A DNA stretch of 64,000 nucleotides. It comes from Diplosphaera chodatii. Its lineage: Eukaryota; Chlorophyta; Trebouxiophyceae; Prasiolales; Stichococcaceae. The position numbers were made by a program, and so were the translations under genes. The DNA lies in NCBI GenBank assembly GCA_032358165.1, contig JAALGY010000017.1:2356001-2420000 (forward strand), given 5' to 3'. The notes under the pieces are model-generated. The model saw only the letters and a program-made list of their open reading frames with translations. It made no database searches and had not been told where the DNA came from. Positions 26,472 to 38,620 of this stretch are shown here, piece after piece (position 1 is the stretch's first letter; every line of letters starts with the position of its first letter).

Positions 26472-29400
26472 TTATTGAGGCGCACGGTTGAGGATCTTTT
26501 TCTCAATGCGTATGAGGCGTGCGGCCACACGCTTGCGCGGCTTGGCTGAGCTGTCTGAAATTACTGCCTCATCCTGCTCTGCTGTTGTTTGGTACCTGTT
26601 CTCAAGAAAAGTTTCCCTGGTCTAAACATGGTCGAATTCAACTTCATGCATGCGAAACTCGTGCAGTAGCTCCTCGGCAACGTGTGATGCATGTGGCTGG
26701 AGGAACACATCTGGGCTGAGCACGTGTAGTTGGGCTTACCTGCCGAGTCGCATCTGGAGATACTGCGCCAGCTGGTGCAGCGCCTCCCGCTCGTTGCTCT
26801 GGCTCAGGGGTTTGGCCTGTGCACTCGCATCGCCGCTTCAGCGGCGTGTCTACTGTGGCCCTGATGCATGCATGTCAGCAGGCCATGCCAAATGCCAAAA
26901 TGCCAGGTTGTTTTTAGAACAAACCCTGTAAGAGCGGCCATGCATGCATGCGTACCTGCTTGAGGTCACGCACGCCCTGAGAGCAGCACGACACCTCAAC
27001 TTCTGACTCGGCATGCGCCAGCCGCAGGTACGGAAGCAGGTTGTCTGGCAGGCCCTGCAGCGAGTTACGCTGTCGGATCAGACACTTCTGTGCATGAGCC
27101 TCAATGACCATGTGCACAGCACAGAGTACAAATGTGTGAACGGCTACACAAGGGTTCTGTGCACCTGCGCTGCTGTGATGTTGAACGTCTGCTGGGTGGC
27201 GAGCCCCGCTGGCTGAAGAGCGGCGCGCTTTGCCTGCAACCAGGCGACTAGCTTCTGTTTTCAGCTCGGATGGGTGCACAGATGCAGCCTACAGTACTCG
27301 CAGCAAGCACATATGCACAGCACCCTATACTACGCACTGCACACTGTAGCACCTTGCACCTTGCATCAGCAACGCACCTGGAACAGCGGGTCGCTGTGTG
27401 GGATGGTGGCTGTCAGCTGAAGCTTGTCGTAGGGATTGTCGTCCTCCACAATGCCATAGTTTACAAGTAACTGTGGCGGTCACAGCAGCAGCACTGTCAG
27501 GCAGGGCCACAGCAGGTAATGGACAGCACACGCATGAATTTATGCAGACTCTGGTGAAGCGAAGCAAGCTTGAGCTGATCAGGATGTGGCATGCCATAGC
27601 AGCTCTGCTCCAGCGCACCCGCGAGTTGGGCTGCGGTCCGCACCACGCCAAGATGCGCTCGCCGGCCTGGTAGTCCCGGTCCGCTGTCAGAGCTACCTCC
27701 CGATGCTCCGGGTCGTACCTCAGCAGCGCCTGCAGGTTCCAGGCAGCCTTCAACGTCATGATGCATTCGCTGGATACGTTTGCGATCCTGGTCCGCCCTT
27801 AGTAAGCTGGCGTCGTGTTGCGGCGCTGTAGTATGAAGCCAGGAACACATGCTCTTCTGCAGCAGGTTCCTGTAATATTTGCGCTGCACGCTCCAAGCGC
27901 AACATGTGCTCGACCCAGCATGCTGCCATCAGGCATACATCTGGCTCTTGCATCTTGCTAATGTCATGCTATGATGATGTCAACCGCCCGTGAAACCTCA
28001 CTGAACCCCACCTTGGCAGTTGGGCTGTAGGTCAGCAGCGGTGGCCCCAGCGGCACGAGGGCAAAGCGCTGCGACACTGGCACCCCCTGTATGTGCACCA
28101 CGCTGGACTGCACCGCGGCAAACGCCTGCAGATAGTAGTAGGGAGTTGGCAGGGTCGCAGGGAGCCCAGTGTGTCACAGACTGGGTGGCAGTCTGCATGT
28201 CAAGGGTGCACCTGCTAACGTTTGCGGTGCTTGCAGTCCTCAGACACAGTCAACAGGAGCGATGGATTCGCAAACCCTCATGGATTGTGACTACACGGGC
28301 ACAGGCACACCTCGCGGAAGAGCTTCAAGGGAAAGGCGTCGGTGGGGGTGTCGTAGGGGTAGTCACGGAACAGGCTGCCAGCCATGAACCACACCGTGTC
28401 CAGCTCACCATACTCCTTCTCGATGCCCTGGTGGACAGCAGGACATTGCACATGGGGTGACAGTGCCTCGTGGCCCACAATTGTGCAAGCAATAGCACCA
28501 TAGCAGCCGGCCCTTAGCCGCGTGAGCTGCTGGCCTGTACATCACGGCGCAAAGACGCTGGTCAGAACTGTGCAGACAGTCTGGCGAGCCCTCGATATGT
28601 AGCGGCCTCGGGACGGGGCTGCACACCTGGAGGCGGGCGCGGATGTCAGCCTGCACCGGGGAGCCGGCGAGGTACTGCTCCACCTCGCGCGCCTCCCACA
28701 GCAGCGGCGACTTGGCGCCCTGCTGCCCCCGCGCCCGCTGCTGGTCCAGCTCCTTGATGTACTCGTACCACTTGCTCTTCTTCCCCTCCTTCTTCTCGTA
28801 CCTGCAGATCAGCTGGCCAAGCTCTGGAATCAAAACGGAAAACCCCAGTATTGCATGAGCCCAATGCGGCGCTCAATTGCATGTACTGAGCTTGAGCAGC
28901 ACAGCAATGCACAGCAACCAGAGGTTCATAGGGCCGGACAGAGGTGCTCATTGCGTGCTCACATCAGGTACAGCGTGAGGACGGCCAGCTCGGACAACTT
29001 GCCGGTCGTCAGCAGCTCTGCCACCGCCTCATCCTCGAAGATGCTGCAACACACACACGAGCCACATTTCATTGGGTGTCACAGTTTAGTTGGCAAGTCT
29101 GTTTGGAAGGCAACAACTGCTCATCACCTGACATTTCTTCGAATGCCAACGCTGCACTATACCGCACGTTCAGGTGTGTCATCAGGCCATCAGGTCATGG
29201 GGTCTGTATTTAGGCCATTTCCTCCTCTCACCTGTTCAGCGTGACCACCAGGTGCTCAGGCACCCGCAGGATGACCTCGCCCTCACGAATGTCCCGCGCC
29301 GCAACAGTGGAGTCTATGACATAGCCGCCGTGGTCCACGGGGTGCGTGGTCACCGCGTCCTGCTGCACGCCCCGCGCCTGCATTGTTTTCGTCACAGTTC

Positions 29401-29661
29401 GCTATCGCTCAGCCGCAGACTGGGCAGCTGCACATGGAGCAGGGTAACAGCGCTCTGCCTGCTGCGTGCATTGCGCTTTTACGACATGCCAACTGTAGTT
29501 AAGCATACATGCGCGCTGCAAAGACTCACCGTCAGCCACGACAGAAAGTTGTCGTGCGCTTCAGTCACAGCGCCACTGGCGGTGTGCGTGCGCTCTGCTG
29601 CCGCAACATTTGCCAACACGCAACGCCTCCGCTGCCACCTCGGCGGTGCGAAAGCCTGCAT
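26472..29661 (-). CDS. PTAC14: pTAC14/PAP7-like SET-domain plastid protein
   Basis: About twelve exons. The ATG at 29661 starts MQAFAPPRWQRRRC, a basic stretch consistent with a chloroplast transit peptide. Then come IREGEVILRVPEHLVVTLN near 29260, IFEDEAVAELL near 29030, KSKWYEYIKELDQQRARGQ near 28760, YGELDTVWFMAG near 28400 and ALVPLGPPLLTY near 28035. The SET core follows: LTADRDYQAGERILAWCGPQ near 27660 and VNYGIVEDDNPYDKL near 27450. The Rubisco-methyltransferase-like C-terminal domain has NLLPYLRLAHAESEVEV near 27020, LHQLAQYLQMRLG near 26770, and finally RKRVAARLIRIEKKIL before the stop at 26472. The WFMAGSLF, WCGPQPN, LPYLRL and RKRVA-RL---EKKIL strings match land-plant pTAC14, a subunit (PAP7) of the plastid-encoded RNA polymerase complex. 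Whether it methylates anything is unknown. Confidence 0.85.
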
Positions 29662-30475
29662 GTCACATGGCAGATTGACTGGACCTGAGGGTCGCCGGCG
29701 CAAATGAGTGCCAGGTCATACTAGCGCATGTGCCTGGCTTGTGCCAGCTAAATTCAGACATATGCACCTTGCTGTGCGCCTGGGATTGCCAACGAATGTT
29801 GCATGGTTGGCACGATGATATCTTGTTGCTGTGTGTGCTCAGCGGGCGCGTCATGTGAGCGCTTTGAGCAAACATGTTTCGGAAACCCCGACTTTCACAG
29901 CATGTCTGGCAACTGCTGGCAATCACGGGATCCGTCTCGGATGTTCCCCTGACATATACTGCGCGATCACTTGCAAGCTTGCCAGCGCGCTTTCTACGTG
30001 CTGCCCAGTCAAGCAGATGACCCGAACATCCGATCTCTGGTAAACCCTGGCAATGCTCCAAGTTGGCCCACTCCCTCTCCCCTCATGCTGAATCGTAATA
30101 GGGTATGACGAGGGTGAGAAACATCCTGAGGTTGCTTGGAACGCCGGGTCAACACTGGCGCTCTCACACCGCTTTCCGCTCGTCAGACTCCATCCATCCG
30201 TGTATCTGCCTGCATCACGTCTGCTTGCTGCCCTGCCAGTGTCCAGGGGCCAGCCTGCTCGGCCCCGATTGCCAGTTCTCGCGAGTTGCCCGCGGCCTTG
30301 GCTTGTGGAGAGGTTGCCAGAGGCGCTGCGCCTGCGCTGTCGGCGTCTCCATCCCAATGGCTCGGTGATGCTCCTGTGGGCAAGCACCAGTCCACGGGGA
30401 GGGCAGCAGAGAGGGCTGGCAGCAGGGCACTGAGGCCAGGAGGCGCGTTGTAACAGCGGCTGTCAGGGGCCAGCA
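29662..30475. other. Divergent intergenic stretch
   Basis: About 810 bases between the starts of the pTAC14-like gene (minus) and the DUF7138-like gene (plus). It should contain both promoters. The open frames in it show no family resemblance and look like chance frames in GC-rich DNA. Confidence 0.35.
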
Positions 30476-33066
30476 ATGGCGGCGTTTGCGGCATCGTATC
30501 CTTTCATCTTCAAGTCGTCGGAAGGCAATGGTGGCGACCAGGTGAGGTTCTGTTCAGGCATCCGTTCGTGTCGTGGTGGTACACAGCATGTCGGCAGAGC
30601 CCCTGCCTTGCACGCAGCAAAGTGCGAGCGGCTGTCCATCCGTGCAGCTTTCCTAGTGTACAATACGATGCTGGTCTGTGTTGCTTGGCAACCTGCGCAG
30701 CCGGCTGCTGTGTTCGGTGGACGTGTCTCCTGCGCCATCTGCTGACGAGGAATGCTTTGCAGCGCCGGGCCTGCATGCGTACTGCCATGTTGAGGCCGAT
30801 TGACACATCGATCGCGCTGCCCACAACGTCGATGCATGATGCCCAGCAATGGCGCACACCGGTGCAAGACGGTGTGGAGCCAGTCTCAGACCCTGAAGTA
30901 TCTGGCCACCTCTTGGCCAGCCAGCGACTGTCCGAGGCGGCGTCTGCGGGGGAGTACAAGCTCCACAACGACACTTGTGATCCTGTGTCGTCCGTATGCG
31001 ATCATCGCGCATGCTTTCTCGCTTGCCGGACGCAGCTCCGCGCTCGGTGTCTCCCCAGCCGTCGTGGCCTTTTGCCACCTAGGGCTCCGGATTTTCTTGG
31101 TCGGCTGGCCTGCTCGCTCGCAGTGCACGCCTGATGTCATCATTGCAACTCCGCCTGTGCTGCAGGAGCGGCTGAAGGGGCTTGTGCAGCTGTCAGCTGG
31201 CACCACCTTTCAGGACTTCCAGCAACAGCTTGCGCAGCGCGTCGGCCTCCTGCCAGGCCAGCTGCAGGTCGTCATCGCCTGCAGCCGCGCCAACGAGTTT
31301 GATCAGCTGCAGAAGATACCCATCCATGAGGGCACGGTACGCCTTGCCATCATTGAACACCACTGGTGGCAATGCTGTGGCGCGCAGTTCCAGGCGGTTT
31401 GATAGCTGCTGACGATGCTCGTCCCATGCCTCTGCAGAACTTCAACGTCATCCTGACACAGCACAACCCCGCGCGCGACAAGAACGTCCACTTCATCGTG
31501 CAGCCCAAGATGACCGCCAAAGACCGCCAGCTCATTGCCCAGCGCAAGGTGTGCTTTTCATTTGTTGCTGAAACCAGGTTGTCCTCCTGCTTCTCTGTGC
31601 ACGAGGCCGTTGGCACTACCCTCCTCGGATGCATGATGGACATCCTGCATGCTTGACATGCCTGTGTGAACATGTTTGCAGCAGCGTCACCATGAGCCAG
31701 TGCTCCTGCAGGCCATGGAGGCAGCGCGTGCTGATGAGGAGGCGGCGGCGCGCATGGCGGCGGCATCCTCCCACAGCAACTCCCCGCGCTTCCACACCCC
31801 GCCAGACGGTCCCTCCATCCTGGCCCACCTCGCCCACAGCGGCGCCCTGAACAGCAAGGTGCGAACATTGTAAGACTTTAACGAGGGTTTGTCAAGTGCT
31901 TGTCGCAACACCTGGTGGTGGCGATGTGCCGCTGTGCAGCTGATGGCCCTGCATATGGTGCCACCTGCTGAGTGGCTGTCTGAGTTGCCGCATCCTATCA
32001 GTACATCCATCCACTTGGAGCTTACTGTGCCATCCTGTTGCTTTTCGCCATGCGCAGATTGGTGCGGGGCTCCTGCCACAGTACAACCTACAGGCGTACA
32101 ACAGCAACATGGTGCTGGTGCCCCACAGCAATGGCTGGACGCAACCAGGTGCGACCCTGCAGTGGCCTGTGCCTTATGGCTTGCACCATCGCCACCGCTA
32201 ACCCCAAGGTCCCTGGCTGTGCGCAGGACATACAAGCATGTTTTGAAGTGCCCAACCTGTACACTGCAGGGACCTCACCGCAGCAGGCGCTGTACAAGAA
32301 CGCAGTGGCGGGTGGTCAGCACGGTGGCATGCTGCCGCACCTGCTGCAGCCCCAGCGCCAGGCCACCCACTCCCCCGATGAGAACCGCGCCCCCATCTTC
32401 GCCAGCGGTGTCTCCCTCACCGGCCCAGGTGCGGTGTCAGTCCCATCACACTTTGTTTTTTTTGCTGGAACGCTCCTTACCTGCAGCAGCAAGCACTGCC
32501 TTCATGTGCACATTGCCATGAAGGTTGTGTGGACCCTGATGCTACTTGCTTCCAGTGGTCATCCTTAGCACCCTGCACCAGGATCCCCTGCCTTTGACAT
32601 TTGAGACAATTGACTTGAGTGCCTTGCTGATTACTTTGGCACTGCATATCTGCAGGCACCATCGCAACTCCCCGTGTGACGCCGTTCCCCGAGGGCATGC
32701 TGCGCCGCGTGCACGAGGAGCACAGCGGCAGCGGCGAGGGCGAGTTCTGGCGCACCTCCCCCCGGGACCGTATGGTCATGGTGCGCCCACTGTTGCCAGT
32801 GCACATGGCAACCTGACGTGCTATGGCAGACATCACGACCTTCATGGCGACATAACATGGCATTGCTGCACCCATCACAGACGCCCAGTTGGTGCATTTG
32901 CCGTCATCACCAGCAGCAGGGCGATCAGCAACAGTAGGCAAGAGCCCACGCGGGGAGTTGCTCACTGTGGTATCTTTATAGCACCAACCACCCCATGCAC
33001 TTACTGCAGGGCTTTCGTGGACCATCTCCCTTCGGTCCCATTGGCACCAAGATCCGCGCCGCCTGA
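30476..33066 (+). CDS. Conserved protein with plant DUF7138-like N-terminal domain
   Basis: Eight exons that splice in phase: 30476-30541, 31166-31336, 31438-31548, 31682-31858, 32058-32148, 32270-32428, 32656-32780 (or -32774) and 33010-33066. They give about 316-318 residues. The N-terminus runs FAASYPFIFKSS, FQDFQQQLAQRVGLLPGQ, LQKIPIHEG, NFNVILTQ and VHFIV, an order that recalls the small N-terminal domain of land-plant DUF7138 proteins. That match is from memory and is only suggestive. The middle is Ala/Glu/His-rich (MEAARADEEAAARM). The C-terminus holds YNLQAYNSNMVLVPHSNGW, then an RVTPFPEGMLRRVHEEH segment, and ends GPIGTKIRAA. No membrane segment or signal peptide is seen. Function unknown. 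Confidence 0.72.
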
Positions 33067-34195
33067 GCACCCCCACCCAAGGGGGCTGCTTGTGGCCCTT
33101 ACAGCAGCTGCACCCAGCAGAAGCAGTCCAGCAGCACGCAGGCGGGCGCGGCAGGTCATGACTACTGTGTGACTCACCCTCAGCAGCAGCGCCCCTTCTT
33201 CTTCTGGTACCATCCAGTCTTCGACGCAGCCCGGCAGGACCCCTGCGCCAGCGCCAGCGGCCACACACTTGCAGCTCAGCACACCGCAGGCGTGTCCCCT
33301 CGTGCGATCACGCAGCGGTGTGGGCGCCACCAGGCAGGCTGCCTGGCAGCAGCGCTCCAGCGAGTCGTGTGGTGCCGCGGAATGTGTAGGTAGCGCGTCA
33401 GCAGCAGCAACAGATGCACTGGATTCTCAGGGCAACCGGCGGCATCGAGTGCAGCAACAGCAAGCAGCTTCAGTCTGCGCACAGCCCTGGAGATCCCTAT
33501 GTGCGAGCCCACAGTTTTTGGTTTGCAGTGTGAGGCGAAAGCACCGCCTAATTCTTCAAAACTGGTTTCGCCTGCCCCACCCCTCGGAAAACACCGCCGG
33601 AGTGAGCGTGGGGAACCCCACGTTGCCCCTGGCGAGATGATATGTGCAGCTGCAAGGCGGTCTTACCGCCCTTGCTCTTGTGGTTTAGCCCTGCTGGAAG
33701 TGAGGTGTGGCGTTGCCTTGGCACCCCGCCTAAAGTGTCTGAACCTTATCGCTGGCCCGGGGGCTTCCCTCTGTCGCGGGACAGCTTGCCACGCAGCCTT
33801 GTCATGGCTTCACACAATTATGAATGGTATTGCGGATTTCACAACTTGCAACGCCACCTTAGTCTGATCAGGAACCCGATGTGGGGATTGTCGCCCGCGT
33901 CTGTTTCCTGGGCATTGGAAGCAGCGCAGCGGCACCACTGACTTGTTTTGCAGCCCAGCTCGTTGTGCTGGTTTGCATGTCTGGATTCTGTTTGCCTGAT
34001 TGATTTCGCCATATGTGTAACATGTTTTCTGGAGGAGGCTGTCAAGTTACGCTACCTGCTGAAGCTGTCTGTTCCACCTACGGGCATTGCTTCACCTAAC
34101 CATACACAAAGTCACCCTCATGTCCGGTGGACACCAAAGCCAAACCATCAACAATAGCAGTGCTGTCGGTTGCAGCATGGAGTCGTCCAGCGACA
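33067..34195. other. Convergent intergenic stretch, no gene seen
   Basis: About 1.1 kb between two converging genes. No frame resembles a known family, and no tRNA-like B box or strong inverted repeat was found. It probably holds 3' UTR sequence of both neighbours. Confidence 0.35.
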
Positions 34196-37100
34196 TCATG
34201 CTTGGGTGCCATTGGCATGCAGCATGGCAACAGGGCTGCCTGCTGACGCCGCCCGCAAGTGCCAGGCCGCTGCCTGGCCATCCACCGCAGGCCGCGCGCC
34301 CTGCCACGGCGGCGGCGCTACAGCCTTGTCTGGAAGCGCGGGGCTGCCGGCGTCGCCGGACGGGTGGCGCTGGTGGTGGCGCGGCGACAGCGCCGGCGGC
34401 GTGCGCAGCCCCGCTACAGGGTGCGTGTCGCTGGGGGATGCCGCCGGCGAACCCACCAACGACGGCAGCTCCAGCACCACGTGGTCTGGAGACCTCGTCT
34501 TGCCCCTGCAACCGGTCGAACCTACTCAGAGCACGAGCTGGACCATGGCTTGATGAACTGCTGGCAGCTCCTGTGGGTACGTGGCTGCGAGCAACCTGGT
34601 GCATACGCACGCTGGCTGCAAGGGTAGGTGCCCGGGTCGCACTTCTGACCAGAAGCTCACTTTGTGAGGGTGCGGCTGTCAGCATCATGGAAGCCTCGCC
34701 TCCTGCTCTCGCCCAGCGCCACGATCGCAGCACGGAACAGCGATGGCCCCGACAGCATGTTGAACAGGATCACGCCGATCTGCACTGAACCCGCACTGTC
34801 GGACATCTGCTTGTCGATCATCTGCTGCAGATATCCGAGGCCGACCATGCAGAGCATAGAGGGAGAACAGGTCGTCGTGACGCCGGCGCGCACCATGAGC
34901 GTGCTGAAGTCCTGGCCCCAGGACGGGAAACGCGCTGCGACTGCCTTGGCCAGCCCCATTGCGATGCCGGCCTGCACGCAGACTCATGCTCAAGCGCCTG
35001 CGCACCTCGAACGCACGCTGTGCACGGACAGCGGCACAAACAGCATTTGTCAGCCGGGAGCACCACACCACGCCGCAGCCGTCTTGCTGTGGCCCTACAC
35101 AGTGCACCTGCGTGATCATGCCCTGCCACAGGCGCCGCCCTATCTCCGCCTCGGCCCGGCCCAGCCTGCCGCCTACATACGACCCTGCCCACACCGCCCC
35201 ACCCCGCACAACCGCCAGCAGCGCTGCAGCCCACAGCGCCGCCAGCAGCGAGCGCTGCAGCCACACAGCAGAAGCGTGAGCTCAAGCCACGGGCATCCAT
35301 CTCGAAGCACTCACTCCGAGGCAGAGCTGCAATCCGGCAGATTGCCGGCAGCAGCATGCTTGTGATCACCCTGCTTGTGATCACCCTGCTCTTAGACATG
35401 CAGACTTGCAACAGCACTTGGGGGCATGCCTTAAACTCACCACGCGGACGGAGGCGCCGACGATGCCGAAGAACACCGGGTTCACTGCCGGCATCACGGC
35501 CGCCAGCCCCGTAGCCAGCTCCTCCTGCACGTCGCGGCTGGCGCCCTCTGACCTGCAGTGTGGGTGGCGGCATCACCGTCAGCTGCTTGCTCCGTGTCAG
35601 CATATCTGATTCATAGCCAGCAGCATGCGCCACAGAACGACCAGCTCTGCTTGTTGGTAGGCTGCTACCGGAATCTTCATTCAGAGATGCAGTTGTTGGG
35701 TGGGGTCCACCTGCGGTTGGCCACCACCAGGCCGGCGGTCACGCAGGCCAGCAGCGGCTCGGCGTCCAGCACCACCGCCGCCCAGTACACCGCCGCCGCC
35801 GCCGCGAACATGGCCGCCGACTTGCCCCTGCACACCGAGAGGACCAAGCCTGAAAGCTTGGGTCAGATGTCCTGCAAGATGCATGGAGATGAGACAACCT
35901 CCCAATGGCTCCCGCTGCGCTACCCCTTGCAAAGTCAGGTGCACCTGAGGACGGCGACTATGTGGACATCGATTGCAGCACCCCTGGCAATGCTGCTGGC
36001 AGCTCTCAGTGTCGGTCGAAACCTCCACGTGGCGCACCTGACGACGGCTGCCTCGGGGACGCGCGGGCGCAGCACCCCCGGGACGCTGGTGGCGAGCGCG
36101 GCGCCCAGCAGCGCCCCGCCGCCCACGCCCAGGCTGCCGGACATGGCGAGGCCCATCGCGGGGTGCGCCAGCGCGGACAGGCTGGCGCCGCCCCCCGAGT
36201 GCCGCATCACCTGCACCGTCAGCCGCCGTCGACATGGGTGCAAACACTGTGGCGGTGCAGCCCTGGCTTGCGAGGCGCCGCAGGGTGGGCAGGTGCAGAC
36301 GAACTGTGCGGCCTCTGCAAGACTGGGTGTGTGCTGCAGCAGCCCGGGAAACTGGTTTTCACGCTGCGCACCGCGCTGACGACCTCCAGGTTGGCGGCGA
36401 AGGCTACAAAGACGAGCACGTCCTTGACGACCACCACCGCCATGACCAGCGAGCAGTAGGGCCCGGCCGCCTCCGTCTCCCGCAGCACCGCAATCTGCAC
36501 ACCGACGCGCAGCTGAGTGCCCATCGTCCCGGAACTGGGCGAGACGCTGCCACCGGCAAACATGTGCACGTCTGAGCATCCAGCCGAAGCACCCACCACA
36601 TGGGGCTTGCACACTGCACGATGCAAAGCACCATCTGCCAGTGCGGGTGCAGGCCGGCTGTGGCGCTACCGGCTGCTGTATGCTCCGAGGCGTCAGGGCT
36701 GCCTGATGCTCTTCAGCCTCCGGGCCCTCCGCTGATGAGCTGGAATGAAACCCACCGCAGAGGCGGGGGAGCGCGCCATGGCGAGGGTGCCGCCCAGGGA
36801 GGCGACCGCCCAGAGCTCGGTGCGCTCCAGGGCCGCCAGGAAGGGCACCGCCGGGGACACCGCCAGCAGGCACCCGCCCACCGCCAGCCAGCTGGCCAGC
36901 GCCACCGCCAGCGTGATGCACAGCACCTGCGGCGCGCGCGCGGGGGCGTGTGAGGCAGGTCCTCACATGCGCCGTGCGACATCTCGGCGGTCATCTGCTG
37001 AGCCAGCGCCGGATGCTGCCCCACCTGCCGGCGCGTGCGCTGCAGCTCGGACAGGTGCAGCTCGGCGCCAGCCGCGAAGGCGATCGCGCCCAGGCATGCC

Positions 37101-37294
37101 GCCTCCACAGGCGCGAGCGCCGCCAGCAGGCGGGCTGATATAAGCCCCAATCCCGCCGGGCCGGCGACGATGCCCGCCACCAGGAAGCCCGTGATCTGCG
37201 GCAGACGTGCCCGCTGCGCGACGCGGCCGGCGGCGAAACACGCGACGCCGGCAGCTGCCAGTGCTGCGGCGTCCAGCGCTGCCGCCGCAGCCAT
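34196..37294 (-). CDS. CPA2-type monovalent cation/proton antiporter
   Basis: The ATG at 37294 (context CCACCATGG) starts MAAAAALDAAALAAAGVACF. Hydrophobic exons with the Na+/H+ exchanger layout follow: LPQITGFLVAGIVAGPAGLG and IAFAAGAELHLSEL (37.1-37.2 kb), and VLCITLAVALASWLAVGG and SLGGTLAMARSPASAV (36.76-36.93 kb). Next are VVVVKDVLVFVAFA near 36430, GVGGGALLGAALATSVPG near 36110, YWAAVVLDAEPLLACVTAGL near 35760, AVMPAVNPVFFGIVGASV near 35460, an exon with LLAALWAAALLAVVRGG near 35240, and IGVILFNMLSGPSLFRAAIV near 34740. The GFLVAGI--GP and FAAG-EL strings are typical of KefB/KEA-like CPA2 transporters. A last in-phase intron (about 34652-34506) joins a Pro/Ser-rich hydrophilic tail ending at 34196. 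Ion specificity and membrane location cannot be read. No regulatory RCK/TrkA-N domain was seen. Confidence 0.75.
35358..35387. repeat. Two exact 15-bp tandem copies inside an antiporter intron
   Basis: GCTTGTGATCACCCT occurs twice head to tail (35358-35372, 35373-35387), in non-coding sequence between two antiporter exons. Confidence 0.85.
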
Positions 37295-38620
37295 GGTGGC
37301 GCTGGCGCCCCTTCTGAGCGCTGTCGTGGCCCTCACATGTGATTGCACGTAGGATGCGGTTTCCCTTCACACTGCGCTACATGCTGGCAGCAGCCGGGCT
37401 CCGACGCGATGCTATGATCCAGGGCAGCGCGCAAACACCACCAAGTAGGTATTGAGTGTCAGTTGGCGCAGTGAGCAGGCAGAGCTATGGTTACCCTGCT
37501 ACTGATCATCGATCAGGCCACGATTGTGCCAGCAGTACGTCAGCATGCTGATGGTATGTGGCACGACGAGGTTCACAAGCAAGTTGTCGCGATCTCGATG
37601 TTTGCACATGCATTCTTTCGCCACACCAGTGCAGCACTTCGTCAGAGTGACCCTATGACCTCTGTTGGTGCATCTGATGTTGTGAGTGCATCTTTGCTTT
37701 GGCTGTTGCGAGACCTCGCTGACATGGTGCAGCTCAAACTTGGATCTTGCCTAGTCACGCCATGCTGTGCACACAAGCAGATGTTGCGGTGCAGTACAGC
37801 ATGGGGGCGTTCGCGGTGCTACTGGCTATCTGGAGGCTGGTAAACGGCTGCAATGAGGTTGATTAACAGTTTGCAAGCGCGCACTTCCCTGTTGGCAGTT
37901 TGGCGACAACCGTGTGTCGATCATGACGGCTAAGCAATGCTGTGTACAGGCGTGCGTCGGTGCAGAGGACCGACGTGTGAGACCGTCAGCATATCACAAG
38001 ATCTCGTGTACTCATGCATGCATCTGGGTCGGAGCGTAGGTACCCCCGTGTCTTAGGTGACGATGATGGTCACATAGCCTGAAGCAACTGCTTGGTGCAG
38101 TCGGTCAGTCGACTACGATCAACACTTTCCGTCGCACATGTTGCGAAGATTTACAATAGTTTGAAGCACTAGCTAGGTGTGAAAAGAGGTCTGCCTGGGC
38201 TGCCGCAGGTGTGCCTGCTTGTATGAAATATGAATGAACGCGCGGACAGTAGGCGGCAAGCGACGTCTGATCTGCAGTGCGATGGCTTTAAATGCCATCA
38301 AGGTTTCGCCAACGGGTCACTTGTAGAATCAGCGGCTGGAATGCGGAAAGGCGCACCGCTGGCTGACGCCACGTGAACCTTGTCACCAGATGTTGCAGCG
38401 ACCTGATATGCTCGCTGCAACATCTGGTGAGCATGCGCTGAAGAACATACTCCAGAGTAGTACACGCGCTGGTTCTGTGCTGGGGTGGAATGGCAGGCAT
38501 TGACATCGACAATGCATGGCTTCGTGCACGTGATATATCTCAATAACACGGCAGTCATCCCGCGCATGCTGGGCCCGCAACAGAGGTCGACACACATGGT
38601 GCTGACAGACTAGGTCTGAT
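37295..38620. other. Divergent 1.3-kb intergenic region
   Basis: This region lies between the antiporter start (minus) and the Pmp-like gene start (plus), so it should carry both promoters. It holds the perfect inverted repeat at 38383-38430 and a smaller 6-bp hairpin with TTTAAAT in its loop (38281-38299). One plus-strand frame, 37487-37843 (118 codons from a true ATG, beginning MVTLLLIIDQ), has no recognisable relative and may be chance. Confidence 0.4.
38383..38430. repeat. Perfect 19-bp inverted repeat (hairpin), 10-nt loop
   Basis: Left arm 38383-38401 reads TCACCAGATGTTGCAGCGA and right arm 38412-38430 is its exact reverse complement. The loop is the ten bases 38402-38411. Pairing stops at both outer ends. 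It lies about 190 bases before the ATG of the Pmp-like gene. Confidence 0.95.

Noticed and set aside
34087..34788. Plus-strand 233-codon frame at the antiporter 3' end
   Set aside because: The minus-strand reading gives an in-phase last exon of the antiporter, and the plus frame has shadow-type composition.
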